DNA from: Dermanyssus gallinae
Taxonomy: Eukaryota > Arthropoda > Arachnida > Mesostigmata > Dermanyssidae
Direction of reading: 5' to 3'
Assembly (NCBI GenBank): GCA_003439945.1
Contig: QVRM01002806.1
Coordinates: 356,001 to 420,000, forward strand
Length of the DNA: 64,000 nt
This document shows positions 47,982 to 64,000 of the stretch, piece by piece. Both the position numbers and the translations under genes were made by a program. Under the pieces are notes generated by a model. The model had not been told where the DNA came from. It worked only from the letters and a program-made list of their open reading frames with translations, and searched no databases. Numbering within the stretch: the first letter of the stretch is position 1; each line of letters starts with the position of its first letter.

Positions 47982-50900
47982 CGCTGTTGCTCCGTGTAAG
48001 TCGCGCGTGATTAATAGCCCGTAATGGAGCGGGCTCTAGGCCGCCTCTGACTTCGCTCTTTGCCTGCCTAATAAGCAACGGTGGGAATTGGCTGGCCTAG
48101 CCAACGCAATACTCGCCCACCTTACCTAGCTCGCCGCCCTCCTCTTCATCCTCTAATGGCAAGGGGCTCCGATAAGCTCTCAGCTTCGCCAACAGGTACC
48201 TGCTGGTATCTATGTACACCCGACAGGAGGTGCTCTGAACCGCGATTGTGACCCTGCGAGTCTGACTAAAGAGATTGCCCTGGTCGACCGCAAGCCAATC
48301 AATGAACAACGTGTCTGTCGGGCGATTCAGCGCACCACCACCACCACTATCACCTCCGTTCAATACATTTGCGACACATGTGTCGAGCTTGTCTTGACAC
48401 CACAGTCACCCCTGTACACTCTTACAGCTAAGAGAGATAGATGCTCGCTATTCGAAACGATTCTGCTCGTTCGGCCCGCGGTCACTGAAACACATACAGA
48501 GCAAGCTGGCCATCTGGTGAATGACAGTCTCTCCTAGCTTGGCCACGATACGACGGCGACGAAATCGTTCCACTTACCGAGATTGCCATATTTGATGCTG
48601 TCAACAAGCAGTCCTTCGATTTAAGAATTGCAGCGCGAAAGAGCAACGTAAGAGGACGCTGACCTTTCGCTCACCGTTTTTTACACAATATTCCTTAGTA
48701 AAAAAGAAGATAGTTTATTTTGCGTTGAAGCACATATACTGGGCCCACTCCGAGTTTGTGCTACACCCGAAGCCAGTCCAAGTTCATCGAAAGAACTCTG
48801 TCAACGGCCTTGTATTTGAAGATGGATGCTGCAACGTTCTATACGTATTTATATGCGTAGATAACGCCTGCCGGATAATACCTATAAAAATGGTTGCTCA
48901 CGCTAATGACCTTTACACACGTACAACAGCTATGTACAATATCTATATATCGTCCTGCAATAGGTATATATGTTATGCAATTAGTAGTTGTGGTTCTTGA
49001 AGGCTCGTAAAGTTTGCTAGTCTTTCATCCCTTGAAAATCAACGAACTTTTGGACAACGAGTCTGCCGCTAGAAGTCGCGGCCCAATTCCGGCGCGCCGC
49101 ACTCTTTTCAGTTCGGGACCTTTACTAGTTGCAGACTTAAGCACAAAAATAGAAAAAGTAAATACAAGCAATGTATAACGTAATGATTATCCGCCGCGAC
49201 AAGCAGAGAACAACAAACAAGACGAACAATTAGGCCGAATTGAACAGAGCCCGTAGACTGGTCGGGGATTTTGATAGAATGTATTGTGAATTTCATTCTA
49301 GAGTGAGACACACCTCTTCTAACGCGATACTTTTTTAGGATTTTGCAGACGTTCTATTTGCAGATATGCAAAATTCCGCCCACATTTGGGTTTAGGTTAC
49401 AATAACACGAACACCTTTTTCACAGTACGTCCAAATAATCTTCGTAGTGGTGTGTCAATTACTCCACCGAAAGTTGCTAATACGGAAGTGGTGAATAATG
49501 CCTTCGCATGTGCAAAGTTTCGCGACGTGCCCATGTGTGTAAACTAGACTACAATTTAATTTCAACACCCCTTTTTCAATAAAAGAAACTTTGTAGATAT
49601 ATATATATATATATATATATATACAGGTTCTCCTTTGCCGCGTGTGCAAAACGCACCCAGGCGAGCGAAAGGCGGACCCGTTAAGCATTTTGTGCCTAAG
49701 TTGTCTATTCGTTGTTGCTGTTGTTGGTCCTACTGCTGTCATTGTCGTAGTGTTGAAATCGTCCCAGCAGTAAACGGGCGACGGCAGCTAGTTGCGCCGC
49801 CCTGGGTCGCCCCAGCCGGCCGGCTATGACGACGTTTGTAACAGCCAGCCATGAGCCGCCATGCGATGGAGTCATCGCTCCACGATGCGGCGGTAGCGGC
49901 GGCGGCGAAAAGAAGAACGAGGAAGAGGTCTTAAATCGAATGGGGAAAACAAGGAGAAGCAGCAGGAAGAGGAAAAGGGCAACAGGAGAAGAAGAAGAAG
50001 AAGAAGAGACTTCAGAGGACTTCAGAGTAGTTCGTAAGCCTGATTCACTCACTCACTTACTCAGTCGCACACTCTCACTTAGCAAGCAGTCGCAGACAAG
50101 CAGAGACAAACAGATAGAGGAAGATTGAGATGGGGCGAGAGAGAGAGAGAGGGAGAAATGGAAAGAAAGATGGAGGCGGAACCGAATGTCTACAGCTGAA
50201 TTAAGGCAACACTGAAGAAACAGCGCAGTTTAGCTATGCTTATTGTTGTCAGCAGTAGCGTTTCATAGTCAACGTTATACGACGCCTGCGATTTCCTTCA
50301 ATGTATCTCTCTGTATCTCTACCGCTATAATATCTCTGTTTCTCTCGTTGCCCTCGTTGCGTTTCCTCTCCTCAGTGTCTATCAGTCGTTGTAGCTGTCG
50401 TTTCCTTAGCTCTCTCTCTCTCTCTCTCTTTGTACTCACCTCTCTCAATCGCTCCCTGTTTGTCTGTAGTACTGTCTCGTTCTCTGAAAGTGCATGGCTA
50501 GCAAGCATTTTTGTGTAAAGCGACGTATCTATTCTACCCACATGTATATGTGAGCATGGGCCACTGTGTTGCAGACACATATATACATATAGATATATAG
50601 ATATGTGTATGAAGCGAATAAATTGAATTAGTTTTGCTTCGTCTTATTCTCTCGACCGCGTTTGCCGCCGCCGCCGCCGCTGATGGTCTTGCTGCATTGG
50701 CCATCTCTTAAGCGAGCGACAACGAGAACGACTATGGCGGAGGCGTAGCCCGATCATACTGCTGCCGTCTGCGCAGGAATAGAGCAGCCTGCCGGTCGGT
50801 CGGCACTTCGACCAACTGGCAGAAGCGAGCCGCGTCGCGTATCGCTTACTTGTGCCCTAGCCTGTTCTTCTTCATCATTGTTTCTTCCTCTACTTCACCC

Positions 50901-52259
50901 TGTTTTCCTTTGTGCCTCATTTTCCTCATCTTCTCTCCCTGCTGTTCCTACTGCCTTCGCCTTGCTGCTGCTGCTCGAGAAAAGCTTTGATTTCTCGTAC
51001 TCGTCTTGTTCCTCTTACTTTGTAAGTATGAGCCAACTTAACTCGACTTTACTCAGCTTTGCTGCTGCTGCTGTTGCCGCCCAGCTGTAGTAGTAGTAGT
51101 GGTAGTTGTAGTAGCGACCGTATAGTATAGAGTGTAAGAGGGAGAGCGTAAAAGAGTTTGGGGTGCGACAAGCGCGACCAGAGGGATCGGGCAGGGGCGG
51201 CAACATGGAGGAGGACCAGAAAAGAGGGGATTCAGTGAAGCAACAACAAGAACGACGAGGGCGCAGCATTGAAGCACAGAAGCGGCTCGGACGGCTCGAC
51301 GAGGGCGACCGAAGCCAAAGGCATTGGGCCGACCATGGCGACCCAACGAGCAGGATTTCGATCAAATCGACCGGACCGATCAGAGGAAGAGGAGGCGTTA
51401 AGGGCGACTGAAGAGACTTGGACTGGATTGACCAGCGGGACCAAGGAGGACGAAGACTACTTTGCAAACTCAGAGCGACTGCAGCAACTGAGACTAACTG
51501 GGGCGAACTGGAAGGATTGAGATTGGGGCAACTAGACAAGTGGATTGATCAAAACGACCAGGCCCTTTGGGCAGAGTGATAACGGCAGAGGAATGTGCTT
51601 AGAGGCGACTAGGAGAAAGGGAGTTTGCTGTTAGGAACCGCCAGGATGACTGAGTCAGGCGGGGAGGAAAGAGCCTCTATCGTTTGGTTACAACGACAAT
51701 CCGATGCGGCTGACAGAAGAATGGTCTCACTCGTTTTTCCTCGTTCTCATCGTTGTGACGACATGATCGGGCACCCGTATCAAAGCGGTGTGGACCACAA
51801 ATATATTCTACGGAATGATGTCAGGCAGCCGGGCAGTAGTAAGTGAGTGAGTAAACCCAAGTCTTGTTGTGCGGGTTCTGCTGCTACTGTAGCTAGTCTC
51901 TTTGGTTGTCTTCGGGTGCGCCTACCCCTTTGTCCAAACTATGGGTGATATACATATGAAACAACCGCATCAGCTTAAGGTATACATGCATATTGGCGTA
52001 CATCAATGTATATTTATTGAAGAAGTTTGTCATTTCGTGACTTCACGTTACCAAAAGCATATTCTTCTAGTTTATCTTCATCTTCATTCCGGGGAAAGGG
52101 CGACTAGGAGAATTACAGCACCGGGTACAGGAATGACTTAGCAGTTGTTATTAGATGTCGTTGCTCTATCTACCCCACTGTTCCACAGTAAGTATGAGGC
52201 AACTCAGCTCGACTTCACTACTTGCAAAGGATTAACTAATTCCTGCGGCTGTGACAAGA
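47612..52259. other. No gene recognised; (TA)n and pyrimidine-rich tracts
   Basis: TA runs at 47944-47979 and 49598-49623, a (CT)n run at about 50409-50429, GAA/AGA runs near 49905-50005 and CTG/GTA triplets near 50965-51110. A GC-rich block at 49.6-51.6 kb is open on both strands without domain content. Nothing supports a protein gene. Confidence 0.45.
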
Positions 52260-52269
52260 ACCAATTATG

Positions 52270-52570
52270 TATCCTTTAGTTCGCCGTTCTAGTTGAACCG
52301 GCTTTGAATGCTCTTGGGGATTTTACGGCGCATGTTGTCCCGCTTGGGGTCTGGCTCGAAGTAAATGCACTAAACTCTCGTCTCTGGTGACGCTCTGTTA
52401 AAAAAGCGGGGTCCTCACGACACTGGAACAAGTATTGCAGTGTTAGCCCCTTACGCAGTTCCTTTTGCTCAGCTTCTTCTAGACCCACTGCGCGCACACC
52501 TTCGGATATTCCAACCTGTCGCACACAATGTGCAATAATGTCGGCCGGTTGAACACCTTTAGCAGTCAGT
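52270..52570 (-). pseudogene. Mariner-like transposase fragment (first catalytic Asp region), minus strand
   Basis: On the minus strand the pieces are VGISEG (about 52502-52520), KVCAQWV in a neighbouring frame, VTRDESLVH (about 52376-52400; the counterpart of VTGDESWVH with the first catalytic Asp) and FEPDPKRDNMRRKI in a third frame. The rest of the element is not recognisable. Frameshifts make it inactive. Confidence 0.6.
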
Positions 52571-56516
<3,946 letters not shown>

Positions 56517-56624
56517 GTTTTTTTTCTGAAAGGTTTCGGGAATGCATGATGCACATGCGCCACTAGCAGCCTGCGTGACTAGTGTGAGACTCGCAAACCC
56601 ACTAAACCCGGATTCCTCCCCACC
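56517..56624 (-). mobile_element. SINE-3 copy b: short A-tailed retroposon, minus strand
   Basis: Minus-strand copy of the repeat at 26317-26442. The core 56541-56615 is identical over 75 bases, and the A-rich tail appears as the T run near 56517-56525. The flanks are a C run on one side and CCCCGGGG on the other, so a target duplication cannot be resolved. Confidence 0.8.
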
Positions 56625-59300
56625 CCCCCAGGCTCGGTATTACTTTGGCATTACATCGAAACCCCGGGAGTGTTACCAACGCTTAGAGCCACCGGTTGCT
56701 GAGGAAGCTCTAGAGGTTCTTGGCGACTGGAGGCTGGAGGTAGTGGATGCTTGCTCCGCAATTTGGACTCCGTATGCGGATCGTGAGCTTTTAAAATAGA
56801 CAACAGTGCTAACGCAGCAAAGTCTCTTGCCAATTTGTAATCGATTGGTGTTCGAATCTATGTTCGCTTGGGGTCGAGTTAATAGCAGTATTGAGCATAT
56901 TTAATGTACCATGAGCTTAATCCGGACGCGAAGCTCTTAGTAAAGACAGCCCTAGACAGCTTTTAGTAAAGAGCAAGCTATTTTATAGTCTGTCAAGAAC
57001 GACGCTGTTCATCAAGAATCTTGTAAACCGCTTTCAACGTTTGCCTACGCCTTTACTGGGAAATTTTCGTAATAGCTTGAAGCAGAAGATGAGAGAAGTA
57101 CCAGAATAATACTACAGTACGTTGACAAACGCATGAAAATAACTCCTTTACGAGCAGCGCCACGTTCTCCGCCCAAACTGCGCCACCGGACTGGCTTCCA
57201 TAACTCTTGCGATGAATGCCATTCTACATTTTGTAGCCTCATAATATATTCAGTCAGCGCCAGCTATTTAGGTGTTGGATCGGCAATATGTCCTGACTAA
57301 ATGCATATACAACATATCTATAAATGTTCACGATAACCGAACGAATTAATGTCGTTTTCTAGACCCCATCAGCACATGTAATGTAATTTTAACTGTTTAG
57401 CATACCGACATTTAATGTAATAAAATATTGTATTTATTTTTCGCCTGACTGGCCGCACACTATATTGGTTTCCACTAAAATGAAGCACCTTTGCAGTCGT
57501 AGAATTCAGAGTCGAGGCACGCACAGCCGGGCCAAGGACACTTTCACGGCTTCTTAAGTCCACGTAGTTAGTTACATTGCCTTTGATTATTAGTATTGTA
57601 AACCACCGCGATGGACGACAACCAGAAACACCAGCCAGTAATATAGCCTTATCTGGAGACCGTGGCGAGTTTTGGTTAGCAATTTTCCAAGTATCCTAGT
57701 AGAGGGGAATAGTGCTTCTGTGCGTATACGTAGAAAGGAAAATATATAAATGGTAATAATAAATATAAATAATTGTATATTTAGAGAGAGAGAGAGAGAG
57801 ATTATAGATATTTAGAAAGAAGCACAGAAGGTACATTGTACGAATGACCAGTCCGGCGAACGTTATACGGTTGACCGAACAGATGACAATAACAGCGGCA
57901 GCAACAACGAAAACAACAACTTAAATTAAAGAATACTGAAGAAACCCTAGATATCCCAACATCCCCGGCACTTTAGATCGGCGACCTATCTAACGATATG
58001 AAACAGGGTTAAGTTCCTAAGTTAAGAAACAATAATAAACAACGATAGAAACTATACCTGTAGCGAAAATAACAGTAAAAGCAAGTACATTCACGCGCAT
58101 GCATACATAAAAAGCACGTGCTAAGGATTTGCATGTACGATATTTTTGCTAGATAGATAAATAGACAAACGTAGTTGGCGGCTAGTAGCGGGATTGACTA
58201 TAACTCTCTTTCCAACGCGTTTTCCCGTGATGGGCTCGAATTATGCGTGCTGCTGGCACTTTCCTCACAAATAGAAAGTTGGTCAGCTGTGTAAGCCCCC
58301 TCTGGTAACTTTTTATTGGTTCGTTGACGACGCGAGGCAAAGCATATGGTATAGATTGGCAATGAGCAATAATGGCAACGAATTAATATTGTCGTGATCC
58401 ATTTGACGATGACTGTAGAAGAACTAACACAGATAGAAGGGCGCGACCGACTCCGGTCAGAATGCCTGCCGCCATGACTTAATATGCATGGTAAAGAAAG
58501 TACCCAGAACTGTACGACACGTCCAGCCCATGTAACAAAGACGACAAAAATGTGGGGAGCACCCACGACAAGTCTGCGTACAATACGAGGCGGCTTGTTT
58601 GCACGTCTCTATTCATAGAGAGTTGGTCTGGAGGCTATTCAACGGCAACTTGGGCCATTTGACGTTGATCGCAGTTATAATATCGATATATATCACGTGG
58701 ATGAGAACCGGTCCTCGTTTGTTCCCGTTAGTCTCTGCTCACGTAGACCACATAACCGCATAAAAAACACGCGTGGACCACATAAACTAGCACAATTACG
58801 TTGACAATCGCCACTAACGATATTAGTTGTATGAGCTCCAACTGGGACTACTAACTGCAAAAACAACAGAAATGCCAACAGCTATAGATGATCTAGTATA
58901 TAACTGCTGCGCTATAACCAAGACCGCAATCACGATTCCAAAATGTACGGCAATGTAAGCAAAACATAGCTTACATTGCCGCATACTTACATACGTCGCA
59001 ATACGACGCAGAATACTACTTCAATAATCAAACCATTTTCCAAATTCCCCATTATAACTATATAGGTATCACGTTTGATCCGATGTATTTATTCGTTCAG
59101 TGAGTAAAGGGCCGCCACGCGTAGCAATGACAATTAAACAACACCATTAAAAAATTTATTAAGGGGGGGGGGCATTGATAGTACAAAACAATTCAATCAC
59201 TACGATAAATCTCGTGGAGAACGCTTAACAACAACAATTAATAAGAACATGCGGCCAGCGTGATGGCTTCAATTTACGACAACCTAAACCTAACATAAAT
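56625..59300. other. No gene recognised
   Basis: Plain sequence with a (GA)n run at about 57783-57801 and a G run at 59163-59172. A minus-strand frame at 58198-58566 (122 codons) has a hydrophobic N-terminus but no recognisable domain or supporting context. Confidence 0.45.
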
Positions 59301-59955
59301 CTCGCTAGAGGAAACATTGTGTTTGAGTGCCCTGCCTTTTTGCGAAATCTTTCATGACCACTTCGGACTCACCGAAAACATTTTCTTGATAGGTATCTTG
59401 TGAATTGTGATCGCAGGACGAAAAACAGGAGCGGGCATTTCTGTTTCGAGAAGTTTGGTCAAATTCTACGAGGGACTGTCTTGTTTGTTCTCGAGACATG
59501 CCACAGATGATAAGACTTGGACGCATTTGTATGACCTTATACTCAAAACACAAAGCTCGCAGTGATCAGCTCTGTGATTCGTGTATAGGAGGAGTACAGC
59601 GTTGAAACACCTCCACCCACAAATAGGATTCGCCAGTGGGCGGCTGCCAAGGTGATGGTCGCCATCTTCCTCTCCATGAGTGAAATTCTGACTATGGTCA
59701 AACCGAAAAAAGGTTATACAGTGACAAGCGATCTGTATACAACAGCATGTTTACGAAAAGCTGTCACTGCGCTCACCAATCACTTGACTTGGCACAGTTT
59801 GATTTCTTCGTCTTTTCAAAAATGAGGAAAAGAGAATGGAAGGCGAATAGATTTATGCGAAGTGGTGCTTAAAGCAGTCGAGGCTGAGCTGGCAAATTGA
59901 GAAACGCAATTTCGAGGTGGAAGAGCTAGGTGAACATTATGTCGAAGTCTAAATA
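59300..59955 (+). pseudogene. Decayed mariner-like (DD34D type) transposase
   Basis: Blocks in order across shifting frames: FYEGLSCLFSRHATDDKTWT (about 59465-59524), where DDKTW is the counterpart of GDETW with the first catalytic Asp; PPPTNRIRQWAAAKVMVAIF (about 59610-59670) matching SPPPKKF...AGKVM..VFW; VKPKKGYTVTSDLY (about 59698-59740); and SLDLAQFDFFVFSK (about 59780-59820), whose second Asp is the third catalytic position. The block with the second catalytic Asp is missing. This is the fullest of the three mariner relics in the window. Confidence 0.7.
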
Positions 59956-60899
59956 AGAATTCTATTTTTAAATAAACATTAAGAGCTTCCCCATACTCTA
60001 TCATAGAAAAAAAAACACTTAGTTAGGTTCCTACGATGATATGTAAGTGAAAAAAATAAACGCCGTGTTGATACCAACGCCTTAATCAAACGTTTGGCAA
60101 CCACATATTACACTACCCCAACTTGATTAATGCTGTACTCTACGTAACAATTCAAATGTCTACATTAAAATTATTGCCTCCGAAATATACAACGTTACAG
60201 TAAAGTAATACGGTAAAGTGGGCACTAAAGTTACGACAAGACCACTAACGATAGACTGCTTTAAACGGGCTCCCTCTTAGAATAATAGAGGCACACTTTA
60301 AAGTAGGGTCGGAAGAATTCCTTCGCATTCATCACGCACGGATAGGAGGTACAGCACGCATCTACAAGATGGTTATAAAAATAATCTTGGAGCTCCTTTG
60401 CTACCTAGCTTGTTTACAACTTTGTCCCCAAAAATGGGGGGGGGGGCACAAAGTCGAAGTCCCTTATTGAGATGGAATAAAGTATTCATGAGGTTTAGAC
60501 AATTTTTTCATGTACGTGACTTTAAGCAGCAGTCGTAATGCAGTGCACGTCGGCTGTCCGTCCCCTTTTAATTGCTTGCTTTTCCTTAGGTATTCCTGTC
60601 GTCTTGTCTAAAAACTAGATCTAGTGCCGAGAAGCGGAATTATAGAAAAGTCAGCCTTGAAAGGAAATCCGTAAGGTTGTTGAAACGTTTGTTGTTAAAA
60701 CGTGGACGAAAGTCCTCTTTCTCTTTCTATGATCCCGCATGTTTACCTGCGGTTGGATAGATGGGTAATGCCATTTTGTAAACCGTCCTGTAAGGGTGCG
60801 TCGAGACCATAAGGGCCCGGCTGCTTCTCTCCTCCCCCTTCCTTCGGCTTCTCGTCTCGACCACTCCCCCGAAAGACCCACTCAAGCCTCTCCCGCCTG
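59956..60899. other. No gene recognised
   Basis: Plain AT-rich sequence with a G run at 60437-60447; frames at 60651-61018 on the minus strand are antisense to the LINE fragment that follows and lack domain character. Confidence 0.45.
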
Positions 60900-61301
60900 G
60901 CCGTTTCCTGGGCAGTCTTGAGTGTCAAAACGGCGTCAAACAAGTTCGTCGCCTCTCTCCATGCCTCCGCCAAAGTCATCATATGGGCGACCACCCTCCT
61001 GATGGGCCGGCCTCTCACACGGCCTGCTTACCTCGCTTCCCTGAGTGCATCACATAATAAGTGTCGGAAGTATGCATCTATCGAAGACTCCATGAATTTT
61101 CGATCTTTTGCCTTTGAGACCTTAGGAGGCCTAGGTAAAAATACTGAGGGAGTTATTATTAAGGTATGCAAGTGTCTCAGATTGGCTATGGGGGACCTAC
61201 GCGCTGGTGAATTTCCCGCCAAAGGCCGTCATTGGATATACAATGTGGTAACGCCACGACGGTGCACCTTGTCCAGGTGGTCGAATCAGGCTTGGACGTA
61301 G
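60900..61301 (+). pseudogene. C-terminal fragment of an LDFSNAFN-type LINE ORF2
   Basis: The frame 60918-61301 contains KCRKYASIEDSMNFRSFAFE, TLGGLGKNTEG and LAMGDLRAGEF, matching the segment before the RQRLS-QRGNA terminus in this LINE type (KY..L...F.P.A.ETLG..G, then GD.R...). The terminal RQRLS block itself is missing. The KCRKY string is shared with the copy at 46622. This is a fragment with no sign of function. Confidence 0.55.
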
Positions 61302-61442
61302 TTAGTTGTCAAATTCACTGGGGGACAATTGTTTGCACCCCAGATTCAGATTCGGAACGTGGTTTATTTGCGAAACTGCATTACAAGTGCTTAAGTTTTC
61401 GAAAAAAATGACATTTCATAAAATGGAGTGAATTTACACTGT

Positions 61443-61445
<3 letters not shown>

Positions 61446-61488
<43 letters not shown>
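61446..61488. repeat. (TA)n microsatellite
   Basis: TA run of about 43 bp; a short (ATA)n tract lies at about 61712-61730. Confidence 0.95.
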
Positions 61489-61492
<4 letters not shown>

Positions 61493-61899
61493 TAGATAAT
61501 TAACTACGACGTTTGCAGTCCACGGGTCTTGTCACGTGTTATGTAGCACGCAAGAATTCCGCGATCCTTAGGAGTGTTGTAGGTGCGCGAAATTCTTAGG
61601 CCAGTGCGACATGTCCAATGTCCAGCAGTTCAGTCAATGGCTGAACTAGCAAGATGAGAGAAGATCCAACGATGTGAAGGAACCACTATTCGTGTCTGAT
61701 GTACATCCTTAATAATAATAATAATAATAATGCCGAAAATATTTTAAAACATTAACTGCTGAAAATATTTCAAACCATTGTTCTTCGCTTTGCTCAATAA
61801 CTAAAACCTGCAAATCACAAAGCACGTTTGAGCGCGTCCATTCAGTGCTCATTCCTTATTAAGACGCTTCGATGACCACGCCTGTGAAAATCCGACTAT

Positions 61900-63330
61900 T
61901 TGAGCGCGACAATAATAGCAGCCGCGAAGATAGTGACGGCAGCGGGTCCGTTACCACGAATGTCTTGCAGATTTCGTAGAGCTCGCCAAAGAGATAGCTT
62001 TATGCGCGTCGGCAGCACAACAACAACCATAACAGCTGTAGCAACAACAGCCACCGCCGCCATAACAGGAACAAAATAAACAGGAGCAGCAGCACTAACG
62101 AGAACACCGACGAATGCCGGGCCCTCGTGCATTCATTGGCAAGCCAACCCCTTCCTGTGCAATCCAAGAACCAACTACGGGAGCGAAACGGACAGTCCCA
62201 ATTTAGCCCGTTGTTCTTTGAGCAGGACGACGGAAATCGGGTCTGACCAACATTAAAGAAGACACGTTCCCACTATCTGACCCAGTTGTCTGCCGCTTTG
62301 CGCATTCCCCCGTGCACGTTCTGCAACCCTTCGACTAAGCTACGTGCGCTTGTACGTGTCAGAGCGTATATAGATAGATGAGTGACAGCAAATTCGCATC
62401 AGCAATAGCAGCAACATTAGCAGATCTAACAGTAGCACCGGCAGCAGCAGCAGCAACAGCAACAAGAACTACAGCTGTATCAGCGGCGTACATGTATACA
62501 TGAAATAGAGTCTCGTACGCTTCGTGGACGTACAGAAACCCCTTTCCCAGTAGTAGTAGTAGAAGTCCCAACGGCGACAAACGCGAAGAAGACCATGATG
62601 GCGACGCGTGGTACGCGCGCGACCCACGCGTAAATGTTCGCACACTGAGCCAAATCAAGGAAGCAAGCAACAATCAAGCGACTGTCGACTTCAGTAGTAG
62701 TAGTAGTCGCAGTAAGTAGTAGTAGTAATGGTGGCGGCGCCGCTGCCAGTAGAAGCAGCCGTAGAGAAAGAAGAAGGAAAAAGAAGAATCGAAGGGCTGC
62801 CAAACACGGTCACGAGCACACGAGCTAAATGGCGCAGGAACGCCGCCACCATCACCACTCACTCCCTTAGCCAGTTGGTCGTATCGTGAAGGACGCACAA
62901 TAACGTCGACGACTACGAAGACGACCACGACGACGAAAAAGAATACGACGACGACGACGACGAGGAGGAGTTGCCGTCATCCCAGCTGATCAGTAGAGCG
63001 GTGGCAGCAGCAGCAGCAGAAACCCGGGCCTTCGTGAACAACGACGCAACCACGCCATACCACGCCACGCCATCACTAGCGACACCAGCAGCTAGCAGAC
63101 GAGCGTATTCAGCAGCAACAGCAGCAGCGTGAAGTTGTGTCGTTGACGTGCACATTCGCACATCTCGCACGCTCGCTGATGCTGGAGCACGGCTGGGGTG
63201 TCCAGCAAGTCCCGCAACGTACAGAGGTCGAGGTCTGAGCTCCGAGCCGAGAGCTCCGGGCGGACACGCGCTCACACTCCACGATTCCAGCCCTGCCCCG
63301 CCCAGCCTAGCCTAGCCCAGCGTCGCCGTC
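61900..63330 (+). other. Upstream/5' leader region of the ZP gene, rich in CAG/CAA and CGA/GAC triplets
   Basis: GC-rich DNA dominated by imperfect triplet runs (about 61920-62100, 62395-62470, 62690-62730, 62900-62970, 63000-63130). Several frames are open across it, but their translations are homopolymeric and they are not called as genes. It directly precedes the ZP start codon and probably holds its promoter and 5' UTR. A TATATAG at 62367-62373 is the only TATA-like string noticed and lies far from the ATG; no defined promoter is claimed. Confidence 0.4.
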
Positions 63331-64000
63331 ATGCGAAGGCGCACGGCGATTGCGGTCGTGGCGGCCCTTGCGCTGCTGGGCCCGGCCGTTGTCGTCGCCG
63401 CCGCCGCCGCCGAAAACAAGGCGTTCGTTCCGCAAGTCGAGTGCAGCAAGGACCGAATGAAGATAGTGATCGATACGGCCGGAACGAAGTTCAAGAACGC
63501 CTACCTCACTCCGCTCAAGGGCAGCGACGAGTGCCAGCCGAAGATCGACGGCAACCGGATCACGTTCGACATCGACCTGAGCGACGATTTTCGATGCAGC
63601 ACCATGCGGATCACCGATACGAGAACGGGTCAGCTCTCGTACGCCAATCGTGTCTCCCTCGAGCATGAGGACTCGGATAAAATCGAGCGGATACCGGTTG
63701 CATGCTCGTCGGGCTTCATGCCGAACAGGGTGCGGAGACAGGCCCTGCCGAACTTGCCGAATATTGTCGAGCCGGACCACATCAACATCACCGAGTACAT
63801 CGAGGCGCGTGCACCAATACCGAATCTCGATCTGGGCATCCGACAGAACGGACGTATGCTCGATACGACGTACAACGTGCAGCCCGGAACACCGCTTGAG
63901 ATGGTCATCTATCTCGATTCAGTGAGCAAGCCGACCTACGGCATTTTGACCAGTTTCCTCAAGGTGTCCGACAGTGCCGGAAAGCAGGAGGAGGTGATCG
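63331..64000 (+). CDS. Secreted ZP-domain (zona pellucida) protein, N-terminal part; runs off the window
   Basis: The frame is open for 223 codons to the window end, so the gene is 3' incomplete. The start is fixed by an in-frame TAG at 63313-63315 with no other ATG between, and a G at -3. Residues about 5-27 are a hydrophobic Ala/Val/Leu signal peptide, probably cut near Ala27/Glu28. Cysteines at 38, 68, 89 and 125 have the four-cysteine spacing of a ZP-N module (expected pairs C1-C4 and C2-C3). After a linker, residues about 165-223 (LDLGIRQNG onward) look like the first strands of ZP-C. There is an N-glycosylation sequon at Asn152 and a dibasic R-V-R-R at 133-136 in the inter-domain linker. 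ZP proteins polymerise into apical extracellular or cuticular matrices; the usual C-terminal cleavage site and membrane anchor would lie beyond the window. Third codon positions are strongly G/C, unlike the surrounding DNA. The exact paralogue (cuticlin-like, Piopio-like or other) cannot be told from this fragment. Confidence 0.9.
   Translation, partial: MRRRTAIAVVAALALLGPAVVVAAAAAENKAFVPQVECSKDRMKIVIDTAGTKFKNAYLTPLKGSDECQPKIDGNRITFDIDLSDDFRCSTMRITDTRTGQLSYANRVSLEHEDSDKIERIPVACSSGFMPNRVRRQALPNLPNIVEPDHINITEYIEARAPIPNLDLGIRQNGRMLDTTYNVQPGTPLEMVIYLDSVSKPTYGILTSFLKVSDSAGKQEEVI

Noticed and set aside
62359..63275. Minus-strand frames of 84-120 codons upstream of the ZP gene
   Set aside because: They are low-complexity antisense of the triplet-rich leader; the plus-strand ZP frame is the supported gene.

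Overview
The window reads as nuclear DNA of an animal, most likely an arthropod. The evidence is a zona-pellucida-domain (ZP) secreted protein at the right edge, Tc1/mariner transposons, tRNA-derived SINEs, non-LTR retrotransposon remnants, many (TA)n microsatellites and (CAA/CAG)n islands. There are no operons, bacterial genes, rRNA genes or convincing tRNA genes. A chelicerate or mite-like genome is possible, but that is a guess; the sequence alone does not fix the taxon.

Layout. 1.5-3.3 kb: decayed non-LTR retrotransposon (zinc-knuckle ORF1 piece, then a reverse-transcriptase piece). 4.3-4.5 kb: SINE-1 copy with a perfect 16-bp target duplication. 6.3-6.9 kb: inverted-repeat element with a duplicated terminus. 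7.65-8.0 kb: SINE-2 copy against a 154-bp (TA)n tract. 8.7-9.7 kb: trinucleotide islands. 10.9 and 12.2-13.7 kb: LINE remnants. 13.7-25.3 kb: no gene, only low-complexity islands and microsatellites. 25.3-25.7 kb: minisatellite of three unique cores separated by (TA)n. 26.3 kb: short A-tailed retroposon (SINE-3). 29.5-35.0 kb: four inverted-repeat DNA transposons end to end: a Tc3-like element whose transposase has one in-frame stop, two long-armed foldback elements, and a decayed Tc1-like element. 35.3 kb: second SINE-2. 35.8-37.4 kb: trinucleotide islands. 40.8-41.9 kb: R1-like reverse transcriptase remnant. 42.7 kb: second SINE-1. 46.3-47.5, 52.3, 59.3-60.0 and 60.9-61.3 kb: LINE tails and mariner fragments. 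56.5 kb: second SINE-3, 75/75 identical to the first over its core.

The only convincing host gene is the ZP-domain gene that starts at 63331 and runs off the right edge. The other 63 kb looks like intergenic or intronic DNA upstream of it. Most other open reading frames are translations of dinucleotide, trinucleotide or hexanucleotide repeats, or of antisense of these, and are not reported as genes.

I found no coherent new non-transposon system. The most informative structure is the 29.5-35.0 kb transposon chain: IR/DR-type terminal repeats, two related foldback families, a nested inner terminus, and junctions reduced to 6-8 bases of TA repeat. The three SINE families come next.
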